Shown here piece after piece: positions 39,254 to 55,429 of a DNA stretch of 56,038 nt (positions within the stretch are counted from its first letter, which is position 1; each line of letters begins with the position of its first letter). Below the pieces are notes generated by a model. The model was not told the DNA's origin and searched no databases. It was given only the letters and a program-made list of their open reading frames with translations. The stretch is from Pseudomonadota bacterium (GTDB taxonomy: Bacteria; Pseudomonadota; Alphaproteobacteria; Sphingomonadales; SMXR01), in assembly GCA_022574255.1 (NCBI GenBank), contig JACZSK010000009.1, positions 1-56,038 on the forward strand. The letters run 5' to 3'. Position numbers and translations under genes: made by a program.

Positions 39254-41289
39254 CTCCCTCTGCCAATATGTTCGGCGAGAAAGGCCTCCATTTCCGAGAG
39301 GAATCTTTCCCGGGATTTTTCCGTGGTCAAATCGTGATCGCCTGATTTCATTTCCACATATTTGTATTTCTTCTTGGCTCGCTTGAGCGCACGCGCCATG
39401 CCCCTGGACTGTTTGTAATCCACGTTGCGGTCGTCTTTTGCGGCAATCAGCAGGACCGGCGCCAGGATCGACTTGGCATGGAATTCAGGGGAAACCTCGC
39501 GCCTGCCCTCCTGGTTGATGTGACTGGTGCCCAGTGCGCCGCCAATATAATTGTTAGCGCTTGCCATATGGCTCGGGATGTTCATGACGCCATTCAAGCT
39601 AATAGCGCAGGCATAGAGTTCGGGCTCCTTCACCACGCCCATGAGCGCCGCATATCCGCCGTAGCTTCCGCCGACAATGCAGATGCGCCTGGGGTCGGCA
39701 ATGCCCTGGTCAATAAGCCATTTGGTGCCGTCGGTAACATCGTCCTGCATCTTCAGCCCCCATTGCTGGTATCCCGCTTTCTCGAAGGCATTACCAAAAC
39801 CAGTAGATCCTCGAAAATTTGGCTGAAGAACGGCATAGCCACGGCTGGCAAGGAATTGCACTTTGTATTGGAAGGCCATGGTGCTTCTGCTATGCGGGCC
39901 GCCATGGGGCATCACCACAGTCGGCAGATTCTTGCCGTCGCTGCCCAGCGGCAGTGTCAGGATTGCTGGTATTGTCAGGCCATCCCGCGCCTCGTAGCTG
40001 ACCGTTTTCATCGGCGCCATCTGCTCCGGTTCGATTTCCGCATAGCGGACCATCAGCGGATCGATCTTTTTCGCCTTTTCATCATAGACGTAATAAATGC
40101 CCGGCTCCCGGTCGCTGGACGACAGGATCAGATGCAGGGTTCGCGCGCTGTTTGAGCTGACAATGGTATTGTTCATGCCGGCGAGGGCGCGATTGATGGT
40201 GCGATATCGCTTTGCCCATGTGGGATCAAATATTCTTGCTTCCAGTTTGTCACTAAAGAATTTGATGCCGATCGGCTTGTGGTCGACAGGGTCAGAAACC
40301 AGAAAATACGCGTCGTAAATTTCATGCTCGAACAGGGTCTCGATGATCTTTTCCTCGTGCAGGTCGTATTTCACGAAGTTCGTGGTGCCGTACTGGCTGG
40401 TGCCCCACATAAAAACGTGGTCGGGATTTTCGGCGAAGGAAGCAGGGCGGTATCCCTGCTGGTAGATTTCCGTTTTGGTGAAATCCGTGAAGCTCCCGTC
40501 GGCATGGCGATAGTAATGAACCCGCTTTTTAGTCCGGGAGATTCCCTTGGCGCTGCGGGCGCTGACACCGCTGGCGAAGCGTACTTCGCCCTGACGGTCC
40601 GTCATCCAACTCTGGATGCCGAAAAACCGCTTGTAAAGTTGAGTAAATCTCCCGGTATGGATATTGATGCGCCGCAATTCGTCTGAATTGTCGCGATCGG
40701 CATCGACCGACAGCAGAATATGGTCCGGATCGTCGGGCAGGTAATCGACGATATCATGCTGGAGTTGCGCAACTTCCGTGCCCCGCCGAATCCCGCCCCG
40801 ACGAAGGTTGCTTCCTTTACCAGCGGGGCGATTAGACGAGCGTGCGGGCTCCACCAGATATTTGGCGTTGGAGCCGTCGCGGTTTATGCCGATCAGTCTT
40901 GTCTCGAACGTGGGGATGCCCCTCCGCCAGCCCTCAAAAGAGATGATGACCAGCAGGCGCTCGTTGCTCGCCCAATGGTACCTCCATATTTCCAGTTCAT
41001 CGCGTGGCGGGATGATAACCGGGTCGCCCTTGCCGTTCGCCGGCTGGATGACCAGATGTCTCAGCCCATTGATGGGCCGGATCATGGCGAAATATTTGCC
41101 ATCCGGCGAAAAACTGAGATCGGAGACCCGCGGCAATTGTGCAAATACCTTCACCGATATATCGGCGGGCGATTGTGCTGACACGGGCGGGACACTCAGC
41201 CGCCCCGGTCCTGACAACAGAAAAACCATGAATATTACCGCACCGGCCCGGTGAACCGGCCCGGCCGGACTGGCCAGAATGCTCATCAT
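39250..41289 (-). CDS. S9 family peptidase (prolyl oligopeptidase/acylaminoacyl peptidase type)
   Basis: MPHGGPHSRSTMAFQYKVQFLASRGYAVLQPNFRGSTGFG; catalytic GGSYGGYAAL; GDHDL. Confidence 0.94.
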   Translation of the reverse strand: MMSILASPAGPVHRAGAVIFMVFLLSGPGRLSVPPVSAQSPADISVKVFAQLPRVSDLSFSPDGKYFAMIRPINGLRHLVIQPANGKGDPVIIPPRDELEIWRYHWASNERLLVIISFEGWRRGIPTFETRLIGINRDGSNAKYLVEPARSSNRPAGKGSNLRRGGIRRGTEVAQLQHDIVDYLPDDPDHILLSVDADRDNSDELRRINIHTGRFTQLYKRFFGIQSWMTDRQGEVRFASGVSARSAKGISRTKKRVHYYRHADGSFTDFTKTEIYQQGYRPASFAENPDHVFMWGTSQYGTTNFVKYDLHEEKIIETLFEHEIYDAYFLVSDPVDHKPIGIKFFSDKLEARIFDPTWAKRYRTINRALAGMNNTIVSSNSARTLHLILSSSDREPGIYYVYDEKAKKIDPLMVRYAEIEPEQMAPMKTVSYEARDGLTIPAILTLPLGSDGKNLPTVVMPHGGPHSRSTMAFQYKVQFLASRGYAVLQPNFRGSTGFGNAFEKAGYQQWGLKMQDDVTDGTKWLIDQGIADPRRICIVGGSYGGYAALMGVVKEPELYACAISLNGVMNIPSHMASANNYIGGALGTSHINQEGRREVSPEFHAKSILAPVLLIAAKDDRNVDYKQSRGMARALKRAKKKYKYVEMKSGDHDLTTEKSRERFLSEMEAFLAEHIGRGS

Positions 41290-41526
41290 TGATCCCCCAC
41301 TTTACTCTTCCGCTCCCCCGAGCGGGCATGTGGTGCATCATAGCTAAATTTTCATGTCCGGTTCAACAAATTCAACCATAGCGAATGCCGGGGCGGATGC
41401 AGGGCAGACAATATTCCGGCCCGCTGCACCACACGCCCCATGGACAGACCGACATCTCTCTTGCCCTGACCGGGGGGGTGCTCTAAATCTGTCCGCAGCT
41501 TATTTGCCCCACCGCGAGGGAATTCC

Positions 41527-41925
41527 ATGGTCGCCAACAATCGGCCCCTTTCACCGCATCTGCAGGTCTACCGCTGGGGCCTCCATATGGCGCTTTCCAT
41601 CCTGCACCGCGTCACCGGCTCGGCGCTGGGCCTGGGCACGCTGGTTCTGGCCTGGTGGCTGATGGCAATTGCCGCCGGCCCCGCTTATTACGGGCAGTTC
41701 CAGGATTTTATCCTGCACCCCTTTGGCCGGCTGGTGCTGTTCGGCTTATCCTATGCCCTGATCTTTCACCTGCTCAATGGAATCCGGCATCTCTATTGGG
41801 ATATGGGGCTCGGGCTGGAAGTGAAGTCGGTACAACGTTCGGGCCAGGGGGTGGTGGCGCTGTCGCTTGTTCTTACCATCGCCGTCTGGGTGGGTGGCTA
41901 TTACGCTGCCGGGAGGCTGAGCTGA
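41527..41925 (+). CDS. sdhC: succinate dehydrogenase cytochrome b556 subunit
   Basis: RPLSPHLQVYRWGLHMALSILHRVTGSALG; HLLNGIRHLYWDMG. Confidence 0.97.
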   Translation: MVANNRPLSPHLQVYRWGLHMALSILHRVTGSALGLGTLVLAWWLMAIAAGPAYYGQFQDFILHPFGRLVLFGLSYALIFHLLNGIRHLYWDMGLGLEVKSVQRSGQGVVALSLVLTIAVWVGGYYAAGRLS

Positions 41926-42299
41926 TGCGCACCCCGTTGGGAAAAGCGCGCGGCCTGGGCCCGGCGCGGAACGGCACCGCCCACTGGTGGGCCCAAAGGA
42001 TGACCTCGGTGGCACTGGTGCCGCTGGTGGTCTGGTTCATCGTCTCAATCGCGGCGCTGACCGGCGCTGACCATGCCACCATCGTCGCCTGGATCGCCAA
42101 TCCCTTCACCGCCGTTCTGCTGGCGCTGATGGTGATCGCCGGCTTCTATCATCTGAAGCTGGGCGGGCAGGTGATAATCGAGGATTACGTCCACCACGAA
42201 GGCCTGAAGATTGCCGGTCTGATGGCACTGAATTTTGCCTGTGCGGCGGTCGGCCTGGCATCGATCTTCGCTATCCTGAAAATTTCCTTCGGAAGCTGA
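41925..42299 (+). CDS. sdhD: succinate dehydrogenase hydrophobic membrane anchor
   Basis: [40 protein letters not shown]. Confidence 0.96.
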   Translation: MRTPLGKARGLGPARNGTAHWWAQRMTSVALVPLVVWFIVSIAALTGADHATIVAWIANPFTAVLLALMVIAGFYHLKLGGQVIIEDYVHHEGLKIAGLMALNFACAAVGLASIFAILKISFGS

Positions 42300-42304
42300 C
42301 CCAT

Positions 42305-44095
42305 ATGAGCGAAGCCTATCCCATAACCGACCATAGCTACGATGTGATTGTCGTCGGCGCCGGGGGCTCGGGCCTCAGGGCGGCCATGGGCACTGCCGAG
42401 GCCGGGCTCAAGACCGCCTGCATTTCAAAGGTTTTCCCAACCCGATCGCACACCGTTGCGGCGCAGGGCGGCATCGCGGCCTCGCTGGGCAACATGGGCG
42501 CCGACAGCTGGCAGTGGCATATGTTTGACACGGTCAAGGGTTCCGACTGGCTGGGAGACCAGGACGCCATCGAATATATGGTGCGCGCCGCCCCCGAGGC
42601 GGTCTACGAGCTTGAGCATTACGGCGTGCCTTTTTCGCGCACCGAGGAAGGCAAGATTTACCAGCGCGCCTTTGGCGGCATGACCACAAAATTCGGCGAG
42701 GGACCGCCGGCGCTGCGCACCTGCGCCGCCGCCGACCGCACCGGCCATGCCATGCTGCATTCCCTGTATCAGCAGTCGCTGAAGCACGATGCGGATTTCT
42801 TTATCGAATATTTCGCCATCGACCTGATCGTCGAAGACGGCCAATGCCGCGGCATCGTGGCGCTGTGCCTGGATGATGGCACCATCCACCGTTTCCGCGC
42901 CCAGGCCACGGTGCTGGCCACCGGCGGCTATGGACGCACATATTTTTCCTGCACCTCGGCCCACACCTGCACCGGCGATGGCGGCGGCATGGTGCTGCGC
43001 GCCGGGCTGCCCTTGCAGGATATGGAGTTTGTCCAGTTTCATCCCACCGGCGTTTATGGCGCCGGGGTTTTGATTACCGAGGGCGCGCGCGGCGAGGGCG
43101 GCTATCTGGTCAATTCAGAGGGCGAGCGCTTCATGGAGCGCTACGCGCCGTCGGCCAAGGACCTGGCCAGCCGCGATGTGGTCTCGCGCTCCATGGCCAT
43201 GGAAATTCGCGAAGGCCGCGGCGTCGGTGAGATGGGCGATCATATCTATCTGCATCTCGATCATCTGTCGCCGGAGATTCTGGCCGAGCGCCTGCCCGGT
43301 ATTTCGGAATCGGCCATGATTTTTGCCGGCGTTGATGTGAACAAACAACCAATCCCGGTACTTCCCACCTGCCATTACAATATGGGCGGCATCCCGACAA
43401 ATTATCATGGCGAGGTGCTGGCGCCCAAGGACGGCGATGCCGACGCCGTGGTGCCGGGTCTCTATGCGGTCGGCGAGGCGGCCTGCGTTTCGGTGCATGG
43501 GGCCAACCGGCTGGGCTCAAACTCGCTGATTGATCTGGTGGTCTTTGGCCGCGCCACGGCGCAGCGCATTGCCGAGACCTATACGCCACGCGCCAGCCAG
43601 CAGCCCCTGACCGCGAATTCCGCCGACCTGGCGCTGTCGAGGCTCGACCATTTCCGCAATGCGAGCGGCGCGGCGCCGACCGCGGAAATTCGCCTCAATA
43701 TGCAGCATGTGATGCAAAGCCATTGCGCCGTGTTCCGCACCGCCGAAATTCTCGACGAGGGTGTCGAGAAAATCGACACTATATTTACCGGTATGGCGGA
43801 TATTGGCACCGCCGACCGGTCACTGATCTGGAACAGCGACCTGGTTGAGACCATGGAACTGGATAACCTGATCCGGCAGGCGGTGGTGACCATGCACGGC
43901 GCCGCCAACCGTACGGAATCGCGAGGCGCCCATATGCGCGAGGATTTCCCCGACCGCGATGACGAGAACTGGATGAAACATACGGCCGTAACGCTGTCCG
44001 AGGATGGCAAAGTGAGCATCGGCTATCGCCCGGTGCATGCTTATACGCTGACCGACGACATTGATTATATTGAGCCCAGGGCGAGGGTTTACTAA
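42305..44095 (+). CDS. sdhA: succinate dehydrogenase flavoprotein subunit
   Basis: [55 protein letters not shown]. Confidence 0.99.
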   Translation: MSEAYPITDHSYDVIVVGAGGSGLRAAMGTAEAGLKTACISKVFPTRSHTVAAQGGIAASLGNMGADSWQWHMFDTVKGSDWLGDQDAIEYMVRAAPEAVYELEHYGVPFSRTEEGKIYQRAFGGMTTKFGEGPPALRTCAAADRTGHAMLHSLYQQSLKHDADFFIEYFAIDLIVEDGQCRGIVALCLDDGTIHRFRAQATVLATGGYGRTYFSCTSAHTCTGDGGGMVLRAGLPLQDMEFVQFHPTGVYGAGVLITEGARGEGGYLVNSEGERFMERYAPSAKDLASRDVVSRSMAMEIREGRGVGEMGDHIYLHLDHLSPEILAERLPGISESAMIFAGVDVNKQPIPVLPTCHYNMGGIPTNYHGEVLAPKDGDADAVVPGLYAVGEAACVSVHGANRLGSNSLIDLVVFGRATAQRIAETYTPRASQQPLTANSADLALSRLDHFRNASGAAPTAEIRLNMQHVMQSHCAVFRTAEILDEGVEKIDTIFTGMADIGTADRSLIWNSDLVETMELDNLIRQAVVTMHGAANRTESRGAHMREDFPDRDDENWMKHTAVTLSEDGKVSIGYRPVHAYTLTDDIDYIEPRARVY

Positions 44096-44889
44096 TGGCT
44101 GAATTCCTGTTGCCGAAAAATTCCCGCGTCAGGAAAGGCAAGACCCATGCGGCGCCTGCCGGGGCCGAGGGGGCTGCCACCAATCTGCGCCGCTTCAACG
44201 TCTATCGCTGGTCGCCCGACGACGACCAGAACCCGCGCGTCGACAGCTACGAAGTCGATATGGACAAATGCGGCCCCATGGTTCTGGACGCGCTGATCAA
44301 GATCAAGAACGAGATCGACCCGGGCCTCACCTTCCGCCGCTCGTGCCGCGAGGGCGTCTGCGGCTCCTGCGCCATGAACGTGGACGGCACCAATACGCTG
44401 GCCTGCATCAAGGCTTGCACGGATATCAAGGGCGATGTGAATATCTATCCCCTGCCGCACATGGATGTGGTCAAGGATCTGGTCACCGACATGACCAATT
44501 TCTACGCCCAGTATGCCTCGATCGAGCCCTGGATGCAGACCATGACACCGACCCCGGTGGGCAAGGAGCGGCTGCAATCCGAAGAGGATCGCGCCAAGCT
44601 CGACGGGCTCTATGAATGCGTGCTCTGCGCCTGTTGCTCCGCCTCCTGCCCCAGTTATTGGTGGAACCCGGAGAAATATCTCGGTCCGGCGGTGCTGTTG
44701 CAATCCTATCGCTGGCTGATCGACAGCCGCGACGAGGCGACCGGCGAGCGGCTCGATAATCTGGAGGATTCCTTCCGGCTTTACCGCTGCCACACCATCA
44801 TGAATTGCGCCAACGCTTGCCCCAAGAACCTGAACCCGGCCAAGGCGATCGCCGAAATCAAGAAAATGATGATCGAGCGTCAGAGTTAG
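44095..44889 (+). CDS. sdhB: succinate dehydrogenase iron-sulfur subunit
   Basis: [58 protein letters not shown]. Confidence 0.99.
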   Translation: MAEFLLPKNSRVRKGKTHAAPAGAEGAATNLRRFNVYRWSPDDDQNPRVDSYEVDMDKCGPMVLDALIKIKNEIDPGLTFRRSCREGVCGSCAMNVDGTNTLACIKACTDIKGDVNIYPLPHMDVVKDLVTDMTNFYAQYASIEPWMQTMTPTPVGKERLQSEEDRAKLDGLYECVLCACCSASCPSYWWNPEKYLGPAVLLQSYRWLIDSRDEATGERLDNLEDSFRLYRCHTIMNCANACPKNLNPAKAIAEIKKMMIERQS

Positions 44890-44903
44890 GCGCGGCGGTT
44901 CCG

Positions 44904-46085
44904 GTGGGCGACAGCACAGACCAATTCCAGATTTTGAATGGCCCCGAGGCCGCCTATTCGGCGCTGCTGGCCAGTGGCGAACTGACCCCTGACCCCGGCC
45001 AGGAAGAAATCGTCGCCCGCCTGCAAACCCTGCATGAAATTCTTGCCGGCCCCGGGGAAACGCCGCCGGGCTTTTTTGCCTCCCTGTTTGGCAGACGCAA
45101 CAGGCGCCCCCGGCCGCGCGGGCTGTATATCCATGGCGGCGTCGGGCGTGGCAAGTCGATGCTCATGGATCTCTTTTTTGAGACCGCTCCGGTGGCGCAA
45201 AAACGCCGCGTGCATTTCCACGAATTCATGCTGGAATGTCATGGGGCTATTCACCAATGGCGAGGCGCGCGCGGCAAAGGCGGCAAAGGCGGCAAAGGCG
45301 GTGATGATGATGGCGATCCCATCCCGCCGCTGGCCCGCCAGATCGCCGGGAGCGCGCGGCTCTTGTGCTTTGACGAGTTCCAGGTCAGTGACGTGGCCGA
45401 TGCGATGATCCTGGGCCGGCTGTTCGGGGAACTGCTGGGGCTGGGGGTGGTGCTGGTGGCCACTTCAAACCGCGCTCCCGACGCACTTTACCAGGACGGC
45501 CTCAACCGGGCGCTGTTCCTGCCTTTCATCGAGCTCCTTGAAGAGCGGCTTGACGTGATGGCGCTGGATGGCCCTACCGACTATCGGCTGCGGCGCATGA
45601 AGGGCGTTCAGGTTTATCATGTGCCGGTCAATGACGAGACCACGCAGCGTATGCGCGAAGCTTTCTTCTCCATGACCGACCGCGACGTGGAAGACGCCCA
45701 CATGGTGCCCAGCGCCGAGCTGGAAGTGCAGGGGCGGACACTGTTCGTGCCCAAGTCATCAAAGGGTGTTGCGGTTTTTTCCTTCAAGCGGCTCTGCGCC
45801 AACCCGCTCGGTGCAGCGGATTATCTGGCCATTGCGTGGCGTTATCATACGGTATTCATCGTCGCCATTCCCCAGATGGGGCCAGACAAGCGCAACGAGG
45901 CGAAGCGCTTCGTCACCCTCATCGACACGCTTTATGAGAATAACGTGAAGCTCATCTGCTCGGCAGCGGTGGCGCCCGGCGCGCTTTACCCTGCCGGCGA
46001 CGGTTCCTTCGAGTTTTCCCGCACCTCTTCAAGGCTTGCGGAGATGCAGTCGGAGGAATATCTCGCCCGCGGGCACGCGGTTTAG
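44904..46085 (+). CDS. zapE: cell division protein ZapE (AFG1-like ATPase), probable GTG start
   Basis: [60 protein letters not shown]. Confidence 0.94.
   Translation: MGDSTDQFQILNGPEAAYSALLASGELTPDPGQEEIVARLQTLHEILAGPGETPPGFFASLFGRRNRRPRPRGLYIHGGVGRGKSMLMDLFFETAPVAQKRRVHFHEFMLECHGAIHQWRGARGKGGKGGKGGDDDGDPIPPLARQIAGSARLLCFDEFQVSDVADAMILGRLFGELLGLGVVLVATSNRAPDALYQDGLNRALFLPFIELLEERLDVMALDGPTDYRLRRMKGVQVYHVPVNDETTQRMREAFFSMTDRDVEDAHMVPSAELEVQGRTLFVPKSSKGVAVFSFKRLCANPLGAADYLAIAWRYHTVFIVAIPQMGPDKRNEAKRFVTLIDTLYENNVKLICSAAVAPGALYPAGDGSFEFSRTSSRLAEMQSEEYLARGHAV
45273..45299. repeat. 9-bp in-frame tandem repeat GGCAAAGGC x3 in zapE (GKGGKGGKG)
   Basis: Direct reading, three perfect copies. Confidence 0.95.
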
Positions 46086-46104
46086 GGGGCTTGTTTCATT
46101 TAAT

Positions 46105-46120
46105 TAGACTAATCAGTCTA
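46105..46120. promoter_or_regulatory. TAGACT-AATC-AGTCTA inverted repeat upstream of mdh, operator-like
   Basis: 6-bp perfect arms in the zapE-mdh intergenic region. Confidence 0.4.
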
Positions 46121-46121
46121 G

Positions 46122-47240
<1,119 letters not shown>

Positions 47241-47279
47241 ATCCAACCCGTCTCGCCACCAGAAGGATATCAGGCATCC

Positions 47280-48449
<1,170 letters not shown>

Positions 48450-48450
48450 C

Positions 48451-49326
48451 ATGTCGATACTCATCGACGAAAATACAAAAGTCATCTGCCAGGGCTTTAC
48501 CGGCGCGCAGGGCACCTTTCATTCCGAGCAGGCCATCGAATACGGCACTCAAATGGTTGGCGGCGTAACGCCCGGCAAGGGCGGCACCAAGCATCTGGGC
48601 CTGCCCGTATTCGATACCGTGCATGAAGCGGTTGAGCGAACCGGCGCCGACGCTTCTGTCGTCTACGTGCCGCCGCCCTTTGCCGCCGACGCCATTCTGG
48701 AAGCGATCGACGCGCGCATTCCGCTGGTCGTCTGCATCACCGAGGGCATTCCGGTGCTCGACATGGTGCGGGTCAAGCGCGCGCTTACTGGTACCGCGAC
48801 CCGCCTGGTCGGGCCCAACTGCCCCGGCGTCATTACTCCTGGCGCCTGCAAGATCGGCATTATGCCCGGCCATATTCATCGCAAGGGTTCGGTGGGCATC
48901 ATTTCGCGCTCGGGCACGCTGACCTACGAAGCGGTTGGCCAGACCACCGCAGCGGGCTTCGGCCAGACCACTTGCGTGGGCATTGGCGGCGACCCGGTCA
49001 ACGGCACCGATTTCATTGACGTGCTGGAGATGTTCCTGGCCGACGACGAGACCGAAAGCATCGTGATGATTGGCGAAATTGGCGGCTCGGCCGAGGAAGA
49101 CGCCGCGGATTTCCTCAAATCCTCGAAAATCAAAAAACCCGTGGTTGGTTTTATCGCCGGGCGCACGGCGCCGGCTGGCCGCACCATGGGACATGCGGGC
49201 GCCATTGTTTCGGGGGGCAAGGGTGGCGCCGAAGACAAGATCGAAGCCATGAAGAGCGCCGGCATTACCGTGTCGGATTCGCCGGCATCGCTGGGAACGG
49301 TGCTGGCTGAAGTGCTTAAAGGCTGA
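48451..49326 (+). CDS. sucD: succinate-CoA ligase alpha subunit
   Basis: [60 protein letters not shown]. Confidence 0.99.
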   Translation: MSILIDENTKVICQGFTGAQGTFHSEQAIEYGTQMVGGVTPGKGGTKHLGLPVFDTVHEAVERTGADASVVYVPPPFAADAILEAIDARIPLVVCITEGIPVLDMVRVKRALTGTATRLVGPNCPGVITPGACKIGIMPGHIHRKGSVGIISRSGTLTYEAVGQTTAAGFGQTTCVGIGGDPVNGTDFIDVLEMFLADDETESIVMIGEIGGSAEEDAADFLKSSKIKKPVVGFIAGRTAPAGRTMGHAGAIVSGGKGGAEDKIEAMKSAGITVSDSPASLGTVLAEVLKG

Positions 49327-49372
49327 CCACAGGGTCAACAACCGGGAGGGCGCCGCGCCGCGCCTGAGCAAT

Positions 49373-52315
<2,943 letters not shown>

Positions 52316-52338
52316 CGCCCGGATCAAGGAGCAGGAAT

Positions 52339-53595
52339 ATGGCAGAGGATGTCAGGGTACCGACCCTGGGCGAGTCGATCAGCGAGGCGACCATTGGCAA
52401 ATGGTACAAAGCCGTGGGCGACGCCGTCACCGAGGATGAGCCGATCGTTGAAGTGGAGACTGACAAGGTGGCGCTGGAAATCAACGCCCCGGTCTCGGGC
52501 GTGCTCATCGAAATCATCGCGGAAGAAGGCACCGATGTTGAAGTCGGTGCGGTAATCGCGCGCGTGGACATGTCCTGCAAGGCAGCGCCGGCTTCGAAGG
52601 GCGATATCCCGGCCCGCCCGGAACCGCGTGTCAAGGAACTGACCCCGGATTCGCCCAAGCCTGCCTCGCAGCCCGCCGCTGCCGCCAGCGCCCCGCCGCC
52701 GCAATCTTCGATGCCCATCTCTCCGGCGGTCAGGAAGCTTTTGGCCGAGCATAACCTGGACCCGGCGTCGGTTGCGGGCACCGGCAAGGATGGCCGCATC
52801 GTCAAGAAAGATGTGCTGGACGCCATAGCCTCGGGAACCGCCAGCGCAGCGCCCGCCGCGGCAACGGCGGGGAGCGCCGCGCCCGTATCCGTGGAGGCGC
52901 GGGAAGAGCGGGTGCCGATGACGCGGCTCAGGAAACGCATCGCGGAACGGCTGAAAGAGGCGCAGAATACCGCCGCCATACTGACCACCTATAACGAGGT
53001 GGACATGAGCGCCATAATGGCGGCGCGGAAACAGTATCAGGGCGAGTTCGAAAAGAAGCACGGCGTGCGCCTGGGATTCATGTCCTTTTTTGTCAAGGCC
53101 TGCGTCCATGCGCTGAAGGAAATTCCCTCGGTCAACGCCGAGATCGACGGCGACGATATTGTCTATAAGAACCATTATGACATCGGCGTCGCGGTTTCCG
53201 CCCCCGGCGGGCTGGTGGTTCCTGTGGTGCGGAATGCCGACCAGCTGGGTTTTGCCGAGGTCGAAAAAACCATCGGCGACCTCGGACGGCGCGCCCGCGA
53301 CGGCAAGCTGACTATCGACGAGCTGATGGGCGGCACTTTCACAATCTCCAACGGTGGCGTCTTCGGCTCGCTGATGTCGTCGCCGATCCTCAATCCGCCG
53401 CAGTCGGGCATTCTCGGCATGCACAAGATTCAGGAACGCCCGGTGGTCGTTGATGGCGAGATTGTCATCCGGCCGATGATGTATCTGGCGCTGTCATACG
53501 ATCATCGGATTATTGACGGGCGCGAGGCGGTGATCTTCCTGGTCAGGGTAAAGGACTGCATCGAAGATCCGAGCCGCCTGCTGCTCGATATATAA
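52339..53595 (+). CDS. sucB: dihydrolipoyllysine-residue succinyltransferase (E2 of OGDH)
   Basis: Lipoyl motif [41 protein letters not shown]; catalytic [13 protein letters not shown]. Confidence 0.98.
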   Translation: MAEDVRVPTLGESISEATIGKWYKAVGDAVTEDEPIVEVETDKVALEINAPVSGVLIEIIAEEGTDVEVGAVIARVDMSCKAAPASKGDIPARPEPRVKELTPDSPKPASQPAAAASAPPPQSSMPISPAVRKLLAEHNLDPASVAGTGKDGRIVKKDVLDAIASGTASAAPAAATAGSAAPVSVEAREERVPMTRLRKRIAERLKEAQNTAAILTTYNEVDMSAIMAARKQYQGEFEKKHGVRLGFMSFFVKACVHALKEIPSVNAEIDGDDIVYKNHYDIGVAVSAPGGLVVPVVRNADQLGFAEVEKTIGDLGRRARDGKLTIDELMGGTFTISNGGVFGSLMSSPILNPPQSGILGMHKIQERPVVVDGEIVIRPMMYLALSYDHRIIDGREAVIFLVRVKDCIEDPSRLLLDI

Positions 53596-53617
53596 CAGGA
53601 AGCAAGAGGGAAACGTC

Positions 53618-55006
53618 ATGAGCGACGACAAGTTTGATCTGCTGGTGATCGGTGGCGGGCCGGGTGGCTATGTTGCCGCCATCCGCGCCGCGCAACTGGG
53701 GCTGAAGGTGGCCTGCGTCGATAAGCGCGATGCCCTGGGCGGCACCTGCCTGAATGTTGGCTGCATCCCGTCGAAGGCTCTGCTGCACGCCTCCGAGCTC
53801 TACGAGCAGGCGGAAAAGCATCTTCCCGACTTTGGCATAACCGTTGGCGAGCTGAAGCTGGATTTGAAGAAGATGCTGGCCCGCAAGGACAAGACGGTCG
53901 AGGAGTTGACCGGGGGCATCGCCTTTCTGTTCAAGAAAAACAAGGTGGAGCATGTGATCGGCGCCGGCGCCATCACCGCTGCAGGCACCGTTGAGGTGGC
54001 GCAGAAGGGCGGCAAGAAGCGCGTCCTCAAGGCCGATAACATCATCATCGCCACGGGCTCGGAGGTCTCGCCGCTGCCCGGCGTCACCATCGACGGCAAG
54101 CGGGTCATCACTTCAACAGAGGCCCTGTCGCTACCCAAGGTTCCCAAGCATATGGTGGTCATTGGCGGCGGCGTTATCGGGCTGGAGCTGGGCTCGGTGT
54201 GGCGGCGTCTGGGCGCGGCGCTGACGGTGGTTGAATACATGCCGGTGCTGTTGCCGGGCATGGACGGCGAAGTCTCGAAAACCATGGCGCGCATCCTCAA
54301 GAAACAGGGCATGAAAATCAAGCTTTCGACCAAGGTCACCGGCGTTGAGATCACCAAGTCGGGGGCCAGCGTTACCGTCGAGCCGGCGGCGGGCGGTGAC
54401 GGCGAGACCATCAAATGCGACAGCGTGCTGGTCTCGGTTGGCCGGCGGCCCTTTACGGAGGGTCTGGGTCTCGAGGCCGTTGGCATAACGCTGAACGAGA
54501 CCGGGCGCATTCCGGTGGACGAGAATTTTGCCACCAGCGCCGCCGGAATATACGCCATCGGCGATGTCATAGACGGCCCCATGCTGGCCCATAAGGCGGA
54601 AGACGAAGGCTATGCCTGCGCCAGCAACCTTGCCGGCCAGACCGGCCAGGTGAACCATGACGTGATCCCCTCGGTGGTCTACACCATGCCTGAAGTTGCG
54701 GTGGTCGGCAAAACCGAGGAAGAGCTGAAGGATAAAGACATTTCATATAAGGAGGGAAGATACTTATATAAGAATACCGGAATGGGCTTAGCATTTATGG
54801 ATGAAGATAGTTTCGTTAAGGTTCTTGTTGGGGAGGATGATAGTATTTTGGGGGCACATATAGTAGGGCCCGAGGCCTCAACACTCATTCATGAGGTGGC
54901 GCTTGCCATGGCGAATGGCTTGAAAGCTAAAGCATTCAGAGAACTTATTGTTGCGCATCCTGCACTATCTGAAGTAGTTCAGAGAGCATTTCTAAAAGTC
55001 TCATAG
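53618..55006 (+). CDS. lpdA: dihydrolipoyl dehydrogenase (mosaic: GC-rich part to about 54.73 kb, AT-richer C-terminal part after)
   Basis: GGGPGGYVAAIRAAQLGLKVACVDK; GGTCLNVGCIPSKALLH redox-active Cys pair; C-terminal dimerisation domain with AHPALSEVVQ. Confidence 0.95.
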   Translation: MSDDKFDLLVIGGGPGGYVAAIRAAQLGLKVACVDKRDALGGTCLNVGCIPSKALLHASELYEQAEKHLPDFGITVGELKLDLKKMLARKDKTVEELTGGIAFLFKKNKVEHVIGAGAITAAGTVEVAQKGGKKRVLKADNIIIATGSEVSPLPGVTIDGKRVITSTEALSLPKVPKHMVVIGGGVIGLELGSVWRRLGAALTVVEYMPVLLPGMDGEVSKTMARILKKQGMKIKLSTKVTGVEITKSGASVTVEPAAGGDGETIKCDSVLVSVGRRPFTEGLGLEAVGITLNETGRIPVDENFATSAAGIYAIGDVIDGPMLAHKAEDEGYACASNLAGQTGQVNHDVIPSVVYTMPEVAVVGKTEEELKDKDISYKEGRYLYKNTGMGLAFMDEDSFVKVLVGEDDSILGAHIVGPEASTLIHEVALAMANGLKAKAFRELIVAHPALSEVVQRAFLKVS

Positions 55007-55019
55007 AGGTGACAATGCA

Positions 55020-55062
55020 AAGGGGATTGTCTTGTTCAACACAGACCCCTTCATTTTGTTTT
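55020..55062 (+). terminator. possible rho-independent terminator downstream of lpd
   Basis: AAGGGG ... CCCCTT arms followed by CATTTTGTTTTG. Confidence 0.4.
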
Positions 55063-55174
55063 GCGGGATGAATTGGTCTGAATCGGTGAAAGTGTACGGC
55101 ATTTTTCATCACGCACACCTGCGCGTCGGGGAGAAGCAACAGCTAAAAACCCTGTTTAATATGGCAATTTATGG

Positions 55175-55180
55175 TATAAT
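55175..55180 (+). promoter_or_regulatory. consensus -10 box TATAAT six nt before the ATG at 55187
   Basis: Direct reading; -35 region (TGTTTA/TTTAAT) is weak. Confidence 0.5.
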
Positions 55181-55186
55181 GAATGC

Positions 55187-55420
55187 ATGAATGAGCGACT
55201 ACAGAAGTATTTCTGGGACGTTGACCTAAAAACAGTTGACCCTAAACGGCACAGTCGCTATGTGATTGAACGGCTGGTGGAGTTTGGCGACGAAGGAGCG
55301 GTGCGGTGGATGTTGAGACAGTATGGCACCAAATCGGTGTTGGATGTTGTAGAGTCTAGTCGTCGCATCTCACAAAAAAGTAAGACATACTGGCGATGTG
55401 TGCTCGCTGGGCTTAAGTGA
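55187..55420 (+). CDS. small DUF6922-like protein, putative antitoxin partner of AbiEii-type nucleotidyltransferase
   Basis: LQKYFWDVDLKTVDPKRHSRYVIERLVEFGDEGAVRWMLRQYG...VVESSRRISQKSKTYWRCVLAG; directly upstream of AbiEii-like ORF. Confidence 0.75.
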   Translation: MNERLQKYFWDVDLKTVDPKRHSRYVIERLVEFGDEGAVRWMLRQYGTKSVLDVVESSRRISQKSKTYWRCVLAGLK

Positions 55421-55429
55421 ATATAGAAC

